From contig NZ_JBDKSS010000003.1 in NCBI RefSeq assembly GCF_039680535.1, forward strand, positions 1 through 64,000: a stretch of 64,000 nt of DNA, given 5' to 3'. Position numbers and translations under genes: made by a program. The stretch comes from Parvibaculum sp039680535. GTDB lineage: Bacteria; Pseudomonadota; Alphaproteobacteria; Parvibaculales; Parvibaculaceae. Position 1 is the stretch's first letter; the number at the start of each line of letters is the position of its first letter. The notes beneath the pieces were generated by a model. It did no database searches and was not told the DNA's origin. It worked only from the letters and a program-made list of their open reading frames with translations. This document shows, piece by piece, positions 1 to 15,234 of this stretch.

Positions 1-2377
<2,377 letters not shown>

Positions 2378-2743
2378 TACTCTCATTATCACTGCTCATT
2401 CCCAGATGTCGTAAGACACCCGGTCATGTTTTGATGACAACGAAAAGACCAGATAATCATTCGATTTACCCGTCCATGAGACCCATTAGTTAGTGTGGGT
2501 TGGTCTCACCGCAGGACCTCATGTGCATGAGGCGCTCCTGCGAACTGGCGAAGCTGATAGTTCTCCAGCGAAACCCCGTCCAGGGTGACGCTTTCAAACC
2601 CATCAGCCGGCTACGCCAGCATCGGGTAAATCCCTTCTTCACGATGTAAATGAACTGGGTCCGCACACGAAGTGTACGAACCAAATCTGTTCTTGGACGA
2701 GCTGTCACCGCTCTCGGCATCCGCCAGCACTACTGAAGCGCCT
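2378..2743 (-). other. internal transcribed spacer between tRNA-Ala and 23S rRNA
   Basis: 366 nt of transcribed spacer, more AT-rich on the 23S side. No additional tRNA or convincing reading frame is visible; the open frame at 2490-2720 has no ribosome-binding site and lies within pre-rRNA. The stretch presumably holds the 5' strand of the 23S processing stem, whose partner would lie beyond the left edge, so it cannot be shown here. Confidence 0.75.
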
Positions 2744-2819
2744 TGGTGGAGCCGGACGGGATCGAACCGACGACCTCAAGCTTGCAAAGCTAGCGCTCTC
2801 CCAACTGAGCTACGGCCCC
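2744..2819 (-). tRNA. tRNA-Ala (TGC)
   Basis: A 76-nt cloverleaf on the minus strand. The 5' acceptor arm is GGGGCCG, the anticodon loop reads TTTGCAA (anticodon TGC, alanine), the T loop contains GGTTCGATCC, and the 3' end is ACCA with CCA encoded in the DNA. It is the second spacer tRNA of the rRNA operon, the usual arrangement in proteobacterial rrn loci. Confidence 0.97.
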
Positions 2820-2848
2820 GATAAGGCGTGCGAGCTAGCCTGAAAGCT

Positions 2849-2925
<77 letters not shown>

Positions 2926-2993
2926 CGCTGTAAGCGTGCGCTCGTCCAAAAAGCCCGGACATTCAACCGCCGGATGCGGAAGAACGACCAGAC

Positions 2994-3011
2994 TTGAGAG
3001 AAAGAGAAACG
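2994..3011 (-). other. downstream strand of the 16S rRNA processing stem
   Basis: Transcribed leftward, this spacer segment begins CGTTTCTCTTTCTC. It is perfectly complementary over 14 nt to GAGAAAGAGAAACG in the 16S leader (4808-4821), and a further 2 bp form across a 2-nt bulge. The two segments flank the 16S gene, as expected for the long pre-16S stem cleaved by RNase III. The pairing is seen directly; the enzyme assignment comes from knowledge of rRNA processing. Confidence 0.7.
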
Positions 3012-3130
3012 AAGACGGCGGCATCCCGCTCTGTCTTTAGAGATGCTGCGCGGAAAGGCTGACTACCTTTCTCACCAGCATCATGTCTATTGAGGATCCG
3101 ATAAGAGCAAGCTCTTGAAGGATCTTCCTT

Positions 3131-4620
<1,490 letters not shown>

Positions 4621-4807
4621 AGTTGATCCGACTTATCAATCTCGCGAGGAAAATCGCGAGACGCGACGCAAGACACATACTCTCGTTATTGCCGATCTTG
4701 CGATCGACTAACGGGGTAGTGTGTTTTGAAACGTCAGACAGTCGGTATTTGGTTTGCTCGCAGATCCCAACTTTCGCTGGGCGAGCTCGCCAGGACACCG
4801 CCGTCCA

Positions 4808-4823
4808 CGTTTCTCTTTCTCAA
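4808..4823 (-). other. upstream strand of the 16S rRNA processing stem
   Basis: In the transcribed leader this segment reads TTGAGAAAGAGAAACG, complementary to the spacer segment 2994-3011 on the far side of 16S. It lies between boxA and the 16S 5' end, the standard place for the RNase III stem. Confidence 0.7.
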
Positions 4824-4830
4824 ACCACAA

Positions 4831-4842
4831 TGTCAAAGAGCA
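4831..4842 (-). promoter_or_regulatory. boxA antitermination site in the rRNA leader
   Basis: On the transcribed strand the sequence is TGCTCTTTGACA, one base different from the classical boxA TGCTCTTTAACA. It sits about 210 nt upstream of 16S and just upstream of the processing stem, where Nus-factor (NusB/NusE) binding protects rRNA transcripts from premature termination. The function is assigned by similarity and position. Confidence 0.75.
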
Positions 4843-5061
4843 CCTAAGCTTCTCGGCACTTTAGCGCCTCGAAACCGAGGGTCGTAACCGACCCGAAGGA
4901 CAGTCATGCCACCGCTTCCGGAGAAGTCGGGGCTTGCCGTCACCCATCGTTGGATCGTCTACTAGACCACAAGGCAGACTGTCAAGCAAGCTCTTCAGTC
5001 TTTCTTACCGTCGGTGGCGCGCCGTGTTTGCGTTGCGCCGTGGTCTCGTTCGGTGAGGCGG

Positions 5062-5090
5062 TTTATAGGGGGGTCGCCCTGCCCCGTCAA
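5062..5090 (-). promoter_or_regulatory. rRNA operon promoter (P1)
   Basis: Read leftward: -35 TTGACG (5085-5090), a 17-nt spacer, and -10 TATAAA (5062-5067). Upstream is an A/T-rich tract (about 5091-5125) resembling an UP element, and downstream a GC-rich discriminator (CCGCCTC), the usual mark of stringently controlled rRNA promoters. Transcription would start near 5055 and give a leader of about 435 nt. A second TTGACA at 4980-4985 has no good -10 and may be a weaker promoter. The call rests on sequence match only. Confidence 0.75.
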
Positions 5091-5465
5091 ACCCTTTTTT
5101 GCGTCAATTTCCAAAAAAATTCACGCTCTTTGCGCTTGACTCTGTTCGACTGATTTGTGTTGCGGCGCAGGCACTTCTCTCAAGGTGATTCCGGCCCGTC
5201 TTCTGCTACGCCCCTCGCAAGTGAAGGCCCGCCACGCTCCCTTTTGGGGCGTTATGGGACAGGTTTCGCGCGGCCGTCATATAGCCGCTCCATAATGGGA
5301 AGATAACGAGGCCGAACGACATAACGCGCGTTGACAGGGCATCCCTGAGAACGCATCGTTTGTTCACGACAAATTACAGTTCGTTACCGGCCGCCTGCGG
5401 GGGTGCCCGGAAACGGAGTTAAGGGCGGACGCGGGGTCCGTTCCGGACGACCAGGGGGTCCCTAC

Positions 5466-7097
5466 TTGTACGACTCGGGGAAGCTTTCCGACGAACTCGA
5501 CCTGGATAAGGCCAGCTCCGAAGCGGAGACCGGTGCCGAACAGGTCGCGCCGATGACCCGGTTCCGGCAATCGCTGCAGCGTTCGATGAAGCTCTATGTG
5601 TCGGTCAGCCGGCTGGTTCTGGGGCAGAGCCTCGGTCAGAACCGCTGGCTCGCCGCGACGGGCGTTGCGGGCGTGCTCTCTTTCGCCCTGCTCGGCATGG
5701 GCGTCGCGGCCCTCGTTTCACCCTATTCCAACGTCGAAACGGCCGCGTTGACGGCCGACCAGGCGCCGCAGATCGTGGCTCTGGACGCCGACGGCCCCGT
5801 CGAGCGCGTCACCCTGTCGGAGGAAACGCCGGCCCCGGATGCCGACCAGACCGCGGCGGAAGACGCCACGGATGAGACGGTGGCGGCCGATGCCTCTCCA
5901 GCCAATGCCGAACTGACCGCCCCGGCCACGCCCGCCGAGCCGAAGGAAGTCCAGACCAAGGTCGCCATCAATGATGGCGAGACGCTGATGCAGGTGCTGA
6001 CCGATGCGGGCGCCGATCGCGTGGACGCCTATCACGCCATTGCGGCGATGAAACCGGTATTCAGCCCGTCGAAAATGCGGGCCGGACAGGAAGTATCCCT
6101 GACCTTCCTGTCCAATCCGAACCCTGAAAAAGACCAACCCTCCAAGCTTCTCACCGCCATTTCGCTCCAACCGGACATTGACCGCGCCATTCAGGTGAAC
6201 CGCACCGAAGACGGCAGCTACAAGTCCGAAGAATTCCAGAAAGAGCTGAAAAGCGGCTTTGCCCACGCAAAGAACACGATCAGTTCAAGCCTCTTCCTCG
6301 ACGCGCAGCAGGCCGGCATTCCGGCGCCGATCATCCTCGAAATGATCCGCATGTTCTCCTACAGCGTCGATTTCCAGCGCGAAATTCATCCCGGCGACTC
6401 ATTCGAAGTCTTCTTCGATCGTAAATTCGACGAAGACGGAATTCCTGTGAAGGAAGGTCAGATCGCCTACGCGTCGCTGACCGTCGGCGGCAAACCCTAT
6501 CGCCTGTGGCGCTTCAAGACCGCCGATGGCAACTGGGACTACTACGACGAGAACGGCAACAGCATGAAGAAGTTCCTGATGAGGACGCCGATCGATGGCG
6601 CCCGCATCAGCTCCGGCTTCGGCATGCGCAAGCATCCGATCCTCGGCTACAGCAAGCTCCATGCGGGCGTCGACTTCGCGGCCCCCAAGGGAACGCCGAT
6701 CTATGCCGCCGGCGACGGCGTTGTGAAGATCGCGGGCTGGGTCAATGGCTACGGCAATTTCGTCGAAGTCGGCCACGCCAACAGATACGAAACCGGCTAT
6801 GGCCACATGAGCGCCTTCGCCAAGGGTATCCGTCCCGGCGTCCGCGTCCGCCAGGGCCAGGTGATCGGCTACGTGGGCTCGACAGGTCGGTCGACGGGCC
6901 CGCATCTCCACTACGAGATTCATATTGCCGGCAAGAAGGTCAATCCGCTCGGCGTCAAGGTGGCGACGGGCATGAAGCTTGGCGGCAAACAGCTGGCCTC
7001 CTTCAAGGCCAACCGCGCCAATGTTGCGAGCCAGATGGCTGAAACGCCGTTGATGACGCGAGTCGCGCAGGCATCGGAAACGCCGAAGGCGAACTGA
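5466..7097 (+). CDS. membrane-anchored M23 family metallopeptidase (murein endopeptidase, MepM-like)
   Basis: Predicted to cut peptide cross-links in peptidoglycan. After an acidic cytoplasmic N-terminus there is one membrane segment (about residues 61-84), an Ala/Pro/Glu/Asp-rich linker, an OapA/LysM-like region and a C-terminal LytM domain. The zinc-site residues are visible: H399 and D403 in HAGVD, H447 in GYGHMS, and HLH at 480-482. That the complete set is present suggests an active enzyme rather than a degenerate LytM regulator. The start is uncertain. TTG at 5466 has GGGGG 7 nt upstream and codon use becomes typical from there; GTG at 5403 and ATG at 5553 are alternatives. The gene stands alone, divergent from the rRNA operon, and ends at a shared terminator with clpB. 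Confidence 0.88.
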   Translation: MYDSGKLSDELDLDKASSEAETGAEQVAPMTRFRQSLQRSMKLYVSVSRLVLGQSLGQNRWLAATGVAGVLSFALLGMGVAALVSPYSNVETAALTADQAPQIVALDADGPVERVTLSEETPAPDADQTAAEDATDETVAADASPANAELTAPATPAEPKEVQTKVAINDGETLMQVLTDAGADRVDAYHAIAAMKPVFSPSKMRAGQEVSLTFLSNPNPEKDQPSKLLTAISLQPDIDRAIQVNRTEDGSYKSEEFQKELKSGFAHAKNTISSSLFLDAQQAGIPAPIILEMIRMFSYSVDFQREIHPGDSFEVFFDRKFDEDGIPVKEGQIAYASLTVGGKPYRLWRFKTADGNWDYYDENGNSMKKFLMRTPIDGARISSGFGMRKHPILGYSKLHAGVDFAAPKGTPIYAAGDGVVKIAGWVNGYGNFVEVGHANRYETGYGHMSAFAKGIRPGVRVRQGQVIGYVGSTGRSTGPHLHYEIHIAGKKVNPLGVKVATGMKLGGKQLASFKANRANVASQMAETPLMTRVAQASETPKAN

Positions 7098-7121
7098 TCC
7101 GCGGATATCGGGACGGAGATC

Positions 7122-7153
7122 AAAAAAGGGGCCGAAAATCGGCCCCTTTTTCA
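7122..7153. terminator. bidirectional intrinsic terminator between the M23 gene and clpB
   Basis: A perfect inverted repeat AAAAAGGGGCCGA / TCGGCCCCTTTTT with a 4-nt loop. A runs on one side and T runs on the other make it usable from both strands. It lies 25 nt after the M23 stop and 23 nt after the clpB stop, two convergent genes. Confidence 0.9.
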
Positions 7154-7175
7154 TATGCGTCGAAGGCTTCCCGCC

Positions 7176-9806
<2,631 letters not shown>

Positions 9807-10035
9807 CTCTCGTCCTTTCAAGCACGTCCCGCGAGGCCCCGCGTCTCCATAAAAGGATGACGTCCCAGCACCTCTTTCGAGCGCCTTCTTCAAAATATCG
9901 CTTACTCTCCCTTGCGGGAGCATTGCGCTGGATCAGCCCTCTTCGAGGCACCGCTCCAAGGCAGATATGGTGTGACCTCATCGCCACACAAGAGGGGTAT
10001 CCCCCGGATATCCGCGCGTTTTTGGAGCGAGAAAC

Positions 10036-10800
10036 ATGACAGGCTCGGCCCGCATTGCAGGTCTCTACCGCTACCCGGTCAAAGGGCTCTCGCCCGAGGC
10101 GATGCAGGAGGCGGCTCTCCGTCCCGGCGAGACGATCGACTGGGACCGCGCCTTCGCCATCGAAAACGGATCGGCCGATTTCGATCCGGCTGCGCCGAAG
10201 CATTTTCCCAAGGTCAAATTTCTGATGCTGATGAAGAACGAGCGCCTTGCCCGGCTTCATTCGCGATTCGACGAACGGACGGCGACGCTCACCCTCTCTG
10301 AGAACGGACGGCAAGTCGTCAGCGGTAACCTCATGACGGTCGAAGGCAGAACCGCCATCGAGGCCTTTATGGCGCAGTACATGAAAGCCGAACTGCGGGG
10401 CGCGCCGCGAATCGTCCACGCCCCGGGCTTTTCCATCTCGGATGTGGCGGCAAAGGTCGTATCGCTCATCAATCTGGCCAGCGTTCGCGAACTCGAAAAG
10501 CTCATCGGACGGCCGGTCGACCCTCTGCGCTTTCGCGGAAACCTTCTCGTGCAAGGCCTCAGCCCCTGGGAAGATCACGACTGGGCAGGCAGGGAAATTC
10601 GTCTGGGCGAGATTCGTGCACGCGGCGTCATGCCGATCAGGCGCTGCGCGGCGACCAACGTCGATCCTTCGACGGCGGAGCGCGACATGGAGATTCCGGC
10701 AACGCTGCAGCGGAACCTCGGCCACATGAATCTCGGCCTTTATGCAGAAGTGCTCGACGCGGGAACGATTCGCCCCGGCGACAGGATCGCCCTCGTCTGA
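10036..10800 (+). CDS. MOSC domain-containing protein (molybdenum cofactor sulfurtransferase/mARC-like)
   Basis: A 254-residue protein with an N-terminal MOSC beta-barrel (RIAGLYRYPVKGLSPE, residues 6-21) and a C-terminal MOSC domain. The Cys in the RRCAATNVDP motif near residue 203 matches the conserved residue that binds sulfur or molybdenum in this family. Relatives include the molybdoenzyme mARC/YcbX, which reduces N-hydroxylated compounds. The molybdopterin role is known for the family; the substrate here is unknown. No ferredoxin-like domain is fused, unlike E. coli YcbX. It is plus-strand, inserted between two minus-strand genes, and ends at its own terminator. Confidence 0.88.
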   Translation: MTGSARIAGLYRYPVKGLSPEAMQEAALRPGETIDWDRAFAIENGSADFDPAAPKHFPKVKFLMLMKNERLARLHSRFDERTATLTLSENGRQVVSGNLMTVEGRTAIEAFMAQYMKAELRGAPRIVHAPGFSISDVAAKVVSLINLASVRELEKLIGRPVDPLRFRGNLLVQGLSPWEDHDWAGREIRLGEIRARGVMPIRRCAATNVDPSTAERDMEIPATLQRNLGHMNLGLYAEVLDAGTIRPGDRIALV

Positions 10801-10808
10801 AATGAAAA

Positions 10809-10844
10809 AAAGGCGCGGGCCCCTTCCGGATTGCCCGCGCCTTT
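10809..10844. terminator. intrinsic terminator between MOSC gene and DUF4167
   Basis: Stem AAAGGCGCGGGC / GCCCGCGCCTTT (12 bp) with a 12-nt loop. An A run precedes it, so it is better as a terminator for the minus strand (U-rich RNA end for DUF4167) but could also serve the MOSC gene, whose stop is 9 nt upstream. Confidence 0.8.
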
Positions 10845-10860
10845 CAGAAATCATGCCCGA

Positions 10861-11550
10861 TCAGACTGCGGGCGCTTCGTCCACGCTGGATGAAGCGGCG
10901 TTCTCGCCACCTTCCGAAGCCGGGCGTTCGCCGCCAGCTTCATGGCGCGGACGACGCCGACGCCCCTGACGACGGCGCGATCCCTCGCCGCTCGGTACGC
11001 CGCCGGGAATGCCTTGCGCATGTCCATCGCCACGTGCCTCGCCTTCGGCAATGACGGGCTGCTCGCTGTCCGGCTGAATGTCGAGATCGCCCTGAGGCTG
11101 CTGCCCGCCACTCGAATTCTGATGGCGTTCGCCGCGGCCTTCGCCCCGCCCCTGACGCTGCCCATGCTGATGGGCCTGCTGATGGAAGGGCTGATTCGGA
11201 AAATTGGGCTGCGGCTGGTCGGAGGAAAAATCCTCCTCCTCTTCGTCCTGATCCTCGTCGGGGCGGTAGCCCAGATTATGCTGAGGACGGGGCTGGCCCT
11301 CGTTCATCACCTGCGAAGCCATCAGCAGGCGGTAGTAATGTTCTGCATGCTGATAGTAGTTTTCCGCCATGACGCGGTCGCCGGCCGAGATCGCATCGCG
11401 CGCAAGCTGCTGGTACTTCTCGCAGACATGAGCGGCGGTGCCGCGAATCTTCACATCGGGTCCATTGCTGTCATAAGCGCGGTTGCCCGAATTCTGCGGC
11501 TTGCGTCCACGCCCACGCGAGCGCTTGGAGTTGTTCTGCCCCTGCCTCAT
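10861..11550 (-). CDS. DUF4167 domain-containing protein
   Basis: A 229-residue protein of unknown function restricted largely to alphaproteobacteria. The N-terminus is basic (MRQGQNNSKRSRGRGRKPQ), followed by the conserved helical core of about residues 27-80 (GPDVKIRGTAAH, YQHAEHYYRLL). The rest is low complexity, rich in Gln, Gly, Arg, Glu and His, and looks disordered. The basic RG-rich start suggests nucleic-acid contact, which is inference. The ATG at 11550 is chosen because family members begin MRQGQ; an in-frame ATG at 11577 also exists. It sits downstream of prfA-prmC and upstream of clpB, its usual neighbours. Confidence 0.9.
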   Translation of the reverse strand: MRQGQNNSKRSRGRGRKPQNSGNRAYDSNGPDVKIRGTAAHVCEKYQQLARDAISAGDRVMAENYYQHAEHYYRLLMASQVMNEGQPRPQHNLGYRPDEDQDEEEEDFSSDQPQPNFPNQPFHQQAHQHGQRQGRGEGRGERHQNSSGGQQPQGDLDIQPDSEQPVIAEGEARGDGHAQGIPGGVPSGEGSRRRQGRRRRPRHEAGGERPASEGGENAASSSVDEAPAV

Positions 11551-11948
11551 ATGGTCACTATCTCGTCTAATGTTCATCTTGGAGTTCAAAGCATTTCCGC
11601 TGTGTCCGTACCGGGCGCTACGCGCGCGGCTTCTGGACGATCGCCGACCCATTGTCGGCATGCGCAATCTGCGTGGCGTACTTCAGCACCAATCGCGCCT
11701 TCCGGCTCCGCCGGTTCGGTCATGTCGGATGCTCAGAAGTTCCGGCCCCTGGCGCCTTTGCCTGCGATCCGATACCGGTTCGCGTGCCTGGCGCCCTGCC
11801 TCCGGGTTCACCTCAAGCTCTCTTTAAACCGCCATATCCATCGGCTTGAAGAGCGAGGTGGAGTGTCCCTTGGCTCAATACCCTGAAGGCAACCTAGACC
11901 CTAAAGCGCTTCTTTCCAAACATTTTTTGCAAGACGTGAATCTTGATT
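11551..11948. other. intergenic region between prmC and DUF4167
   Basis: 398 nt separating two minus-strand genes. No open frame with a ribosome-binding site, no tRNA and no strong hairpin was seen. It presumably carries the DUF4167 promoter and leader, but I could not pick a convincing -35/-10 pair. Confidence 0.4.
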
Positions 11949-12803
11949 TCAACGCCGTGGCAACCGCGCAACGATGGCTCGGGGCACACCGGCGAGATCG
12001 GCCACCACATCGAGAACCTCAAGCCCTGCCTCGGAAAAAATCTTCGCCACATCCGCGTCCTGGCCGATGCCCAGCTCGACGACAGCGTGACTTTCGGGCT
12101 TCAGAAGTCTCGGCAATTCAGCGCCTATCGCACGATATGCGTCATAACCATCGACGCCTCCATCGAGTGCAAGGCTCGGATCGAAGGCCTTCACCTCCTC
12201 ATCCAGCGTCGCGATGACGGCGGTGGGAATGTAGGGCGGATTGGAAATCACGAGATCGAAGCGCTCGTCGATGCCTTGTGCCCAACTTGCGCGGCGAAAC
12301 GCCGCACGATCGGCACAACCGAGCGATGCTGCGTTGCGCGCAGCGACGGCAAGCGCCTCTTCGGAGATGTCGACACCCAGCCCACCGGCATCTTTGCGCT
12401 CGTGAAGAAGGGATATCAGCAGACATCCGGTGCCCGTGCCTATGTCGAGAATCCTTGGCGCCGTCACCTTTCCAAGAAGATCCAGCGCCGTCGCGATCAG
12501 CGTTTCGCTATCGGGCCGCGGGTCGAGCGTCGCAGGCGTAACCTCGAAGGCGAGCCCCCAGAATTCGCGCGACCCGAGAATGCGTGAAACCGGCTCATGG
12601 GCCATGCGCCGCGCCTCGAAGGTCCGCAGCTTTTCCACGTCAGCCTCGCCGAGCCTCTTTCCGGGCTCGCGGATCATCTCGATTTCGTCGCATCCGGCTG
12701 CGGCCTGCACGAGAAGCCGTGCGTCGAGCGAAGGATTTTCGATCCCCGCCTGTTTGAAACGCCAGGCGAGCATCCGATATTCATGATCGCGGGTGGTGAT
12801 CAC
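11949..12803 (-). CDS. prmC: peptide chain release factor N5-glutamine methyltransferase PrmC
   Basis: Methylates the glutamine of the GGQ motif in release factors, using S-adenosylmethionine. The 284-residue protein shows the N-terminal helical domain, the SAM-binding motif DIGTGTG (120-126) and the catalytic NPPY (188-191). The start is GTG at 12803, which overlaps the stop of prfA (GTGA, 4 nt), so the enzyme is translationally coupled to its own substrate RF1. HemK is an older name for this family. Confidence 0.96.
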   Translation of the reverse strand: MITTRDHEYRMLAWRFKQAGIENPSLDARLLVQAAAGCDEIEMIREPGKRLGEADVEKLRTFEARRMAHEPVSRILGSREFWGLAFEVTPATLDPRPDSETLIATALDLLGKVTAPRILDIGTGTGCLLISLLHERKDAGGLGVDISEEALAVAARNAASLGCADRAAFRRASWAQGIDERFDLVISNPPYIPTAVIATLDEEVKAFDPSLALDGGVDGYDAYRAIGAELPRLLKPESHAVVELGIGQDADVAKIFSEAGLEVLDVVADLAGVPRAIVARLPRR

Positions 12804-13867
12804 GCTTCTTCCCCGAGGGCAGCGAGGCGCTCCGCCTGATCCTCGGCGATGAGCGCAGAGATGATTTCGTCCAGCGCTTCGCCTTCCAGAACCTGGTCGA
12901 GCTTGTGCAGCGTCAGATTGATGCGGTGATCCGTCACGCGACTCTGCGGGAAGTTGTAGGTGCGGATACGCTCCGAACGATCGCCGGAACCGACCTGCCC
13001 CTTGCGCTCCGCCGCGCGTTCGCGGTCGATGCGCTCGCGTTCAGCCTCGTAAATGCGCGCGCGCAGAATCTGCATCGCTCGCGCCTTGTTCTTGTGCTGG
13101 GACTTCTCATCCTGCTGCGCAACGACAATGCCTGTCGGCAAATGGGTGATGCGGACCGCGCTTTCGGTCTTGTTTACGTGCTGTCCGCCGGCGCCGCTCG
13201 CACGGTAGACGTCGAAGCGGAGGTCCTTGTCGTCGATTTGGACGTCGACATCCTCGGGCTCCGGCAGCACGGCAACCGTCGCCGCCGAGGTGTGGATGCG
13301 CCCGCCTGCTTCCGTGGCCGGAACGCGCTGCACACGGTGGACGCCCGATTCGAATTTGAGCCGCGCAAAGACGCCCCTGCCGGAGATCTCCGCGACGATT
13401 TCCTTGTAGCCGCCGACTTCGCCTTCGGAGGCGCTGATGAGCTCGACCTTCCAGCCTTGCTTCTGCGCGTAGCGTTCATACATGCGGAACAGATCGCCCG
13501 CGAAGAGAGCGGCCTCGTCGCCGCCGGTCCCTGCGCGGACTTCGAGAATGACGTTGCGCTCGTCCGCCGCATCCTTGGGCAGCAGCATCAACTGCACTTC
13601 TCGTTCGAGCGTGGGCAGCTCCGCATCGAGCCGGTCGAGTTCCTCGCGCGCGATCTCGGCCATCTCCTTGTCGGAGAGAAGCGCACGCGCTTCTTCACGC
13701 GCCGCTTCGGCCGCCTGCAACTGCCTGACCGCTGTGGCGACCGGCGACAATTCCGCAAATTCTCGCGACAGCGCAACGAAACGTTCGCGGGAAACATTCG
13801 CGTTCATCTCGGACTGAACCGCTTCAAAGCGGTCGAGCAGCTTGTGCAATCTGTCCTGGGGAATCAT
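12800..13867 (-). CDS. prfA: peptide chain release factor 1
   Basis: Recognises UAA and UAG stop codons and triggers peptide release. The 355-residue protein has the stop-codon-reading PAT tripeptide (183-185, the RF1-type motif) and the GGQ catalytic loop (227-229, GAGGQHVNKTESAVR). The length is normal for RF1. It is followed directly by prmC with a 4-nt overlap. Confidence 0.98.
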   Translation of the reverse strand: MIPQDRLHKLLDRFEAVQSEMNANVSRERFVALSREFAELSPVATAVRQLQAAEAAREEARALLSDKEMAEIAREELDRLDAELPTLEREVQLMLLPKDAADERNVILEVRAGTGGDEAALFAGDLFRMYERYAQKQGWKVELISASEGEVGGYKEIVAEISGRGVFARLKFESGVHRVQRVPATEAGGRIHTSAATVAVLPEPEDVDVQIDDKDLRFDVYRASGAGGQHVNKTESAVRITHLPTGIVVAQQDEKSQHKNKARAMQILRARIYEAERERIDRERAAERKGQVGSGDRSERIRTYNFPQSRVTDHRINLTLHKLDQVLEGEALDEIISALIAEDQAERLAALGEEA

Positions 13868-13934
13868 CGTCTCGACTTCATGGGAAATTGGAACCGGCGG
13901 CTTTCATGCGCCTACGCGCCGCCTGAAAGCCCGG

Positions 13935-15080
13935 CTAATCCCCGGCGAGAGCGCGCGGCTCCCTTGCGGCTTCTTCCGCCGCCCGCGCCGCCTCGATTTC
14001 CTTCGCCTTTTCCTCGACGAGGCCCACGAGGTGATCGACGATTTCCTCGTTTCTGATCTTGTGATCGGTGACGCCCGCCAGATAGACCATGCCCGAACCG
14101 GCGCCGCCACCGGTGAAGCCTATATCGGTCTGTTCGGCCTCGCCCGGCCCATTGACCACGCAACCGATGACAGAAAGCGTCATGGGCGTCGGGATATGAG
14201 CGAGGCGTTCTTCAAGCAGCTTCACGGTGCCGATCACGTCGAAGCCCTGCCGCGCGCAAGAGGGGCAGGAAATGATCGTCACACCACGATGACGCAGATT
14301 GAGCGACTTCAGAATGTCGAAGCCGACCTTCACTTCCTCGACCGGATCGGCAGAGAGCGACACGCGAATCGTGTCGCCGATGCCGGCCCATAGCATCGAG
14401 CCGAGGCCGATCGAGGATTTGACCGTGCCCGACATGAGACCGCCCGCTTCGGTCACGCCGAGATGCAGCGGACAATCAATCGCTTCGGCAAGCTGCTGAT
14501 AGGCGGCGACCGTGAGGAAGACGTCGGACGCCTTCACGCTGATCTTGAATTCGTGGAAGTCGTGATCCTGCAGGATGCGCGCATGATCGAGCGCGCTCTC
14601 GACCATCGCTTCCGGGCAAGGCTCGCCGTATTTCTCCAGAAGATCGCGCTCCAACGAACCAGCATTGACGCCGATACGCATCGAAAGCCCGTGATCCTTC
14701 GCCGCCTGCACGACCTCGCGCACGCGCGCCGCCGAGCCGATATTGCCCGGATTGATACGAAGGCAGGATGCGCCTGCCTCGGCCGCCTCGATAGCGCGCT
14801 TGTAGTGAAAATGAATGTCGGCAACGATCGGGATCTTCGTCGCCCTGACGATCTCCTTCAGCGCCTTCGTCGAATCCTCGTCCGGGCAGGACACGCGCAC
14901 GATATCCGCGCCCGCTTCCTCGATGCGGCGAATCTGCTCGATCGTCGCCTTGGCGTCCGATGTCAGCGTATTCGTCATGGTCTGAACGGTAATCGGCGCG
15001 TCTCCGCCAACCGGCACCGATCCCACATGGATCTGACGGCTCTTCCTGCGGGCTATGTCACGCCAGGGACGAATGCTCAT
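13935..15080 (-). CDS. ispG: 4-hydroxy-3-methylbut-2-enyl diphosphate synthase (flavodoxin) IspG
   Basis: Iron-sulfur enzyme of the MEP isoprenoid pathway, converting MEcPP to HMBPP. In the 381-residue protein the cluster ligands are visible at C272 and C275 (SCPSCARQG) and C307 (IGCVVNGPGE), followed by the conserved Glu at 314. The start is placed at the ATG of MSIRPWRDIARR because family members begin this way; an in-frame TTG at 15116 would add 12 residues. It lies between the RodZ-like gene and prfA on the same strand. Confidence 0.96.
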   Translation of the reverse strand: MSIRPWRDIARRKSRQIHVGSVPVGGDAPITVQTMTNTLTSDAKATIEQIRRIEEAGADIVRVSCPDEDSTKALKEIVRATKIPIVADIHFHYKRAIEAAEAGASCLRINPGNIGSAARVREVVQAAKDHGLSMRIGVNAGSLERDLLEKYGEPCPEAMVESALDHARILQDHDFHEFKISVKASDVFLTVAAYQQLAEAIDCPLHLGVTEAGGLMSGTVKSSIGLGSMLWAGIGDTIRVSLSADPVEEVKVGFDILKSLNLRHRGVTIISCPSCARQGFDVIGTVKLLEERLAHIPTPMTLSVIGCVVNGPGEAEQTDIGFTGGGAGSGMVYLAGVTDHKIRNEEIVDHLVGLVEEKAKEIEAARAAEEAAREPRALAGD

Positions 15081-15234
15081 GTGTCGATCGAGGTCCTGCC
15101 GGGATGCGCCCGACAAAGTGCTGTCCGGCCGAAGCCGGTGAATGGTGCTCTATATAAGGTCCATTCATAGCAGAAACGATGCCCAAGACCAGAAATCCTG
15201 GGCCGAAAGCCGAATGGCCGCCGGTAAATCCCGC

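Larger units (their letters stand above)
4621..5465. other. rRNA leader, rrn promoter and divergent upstream region of the M23 peptidase
   Basis: 845 nt without a credible protein gene. From 16S outward it holds the processing stem, boxA, a possible weak promoter near 4980 and the main rrn promoter at 5062-5090. Beyond that lies the upstream region of the plus-strand M23 gene, with a possible promoter TTGACA (5331-5336), 17-nt spacer, CATCGT, whose -10 is poor. Base composition is noticeably less GC-rich than the coding regions. Confidence 0.6.

Noticed and set aside
4980..4985. Second rrn promoter with TTGACA
   Set aside because: No acceptable -10 at 16-18 nt; kept only as a remark in the rrn entries.
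9807..9923. Upstream extension of ClpB
   Set aside because: ClpB proteins begin near MDLEKYT, and AAGGACG stands directly before that ATG.
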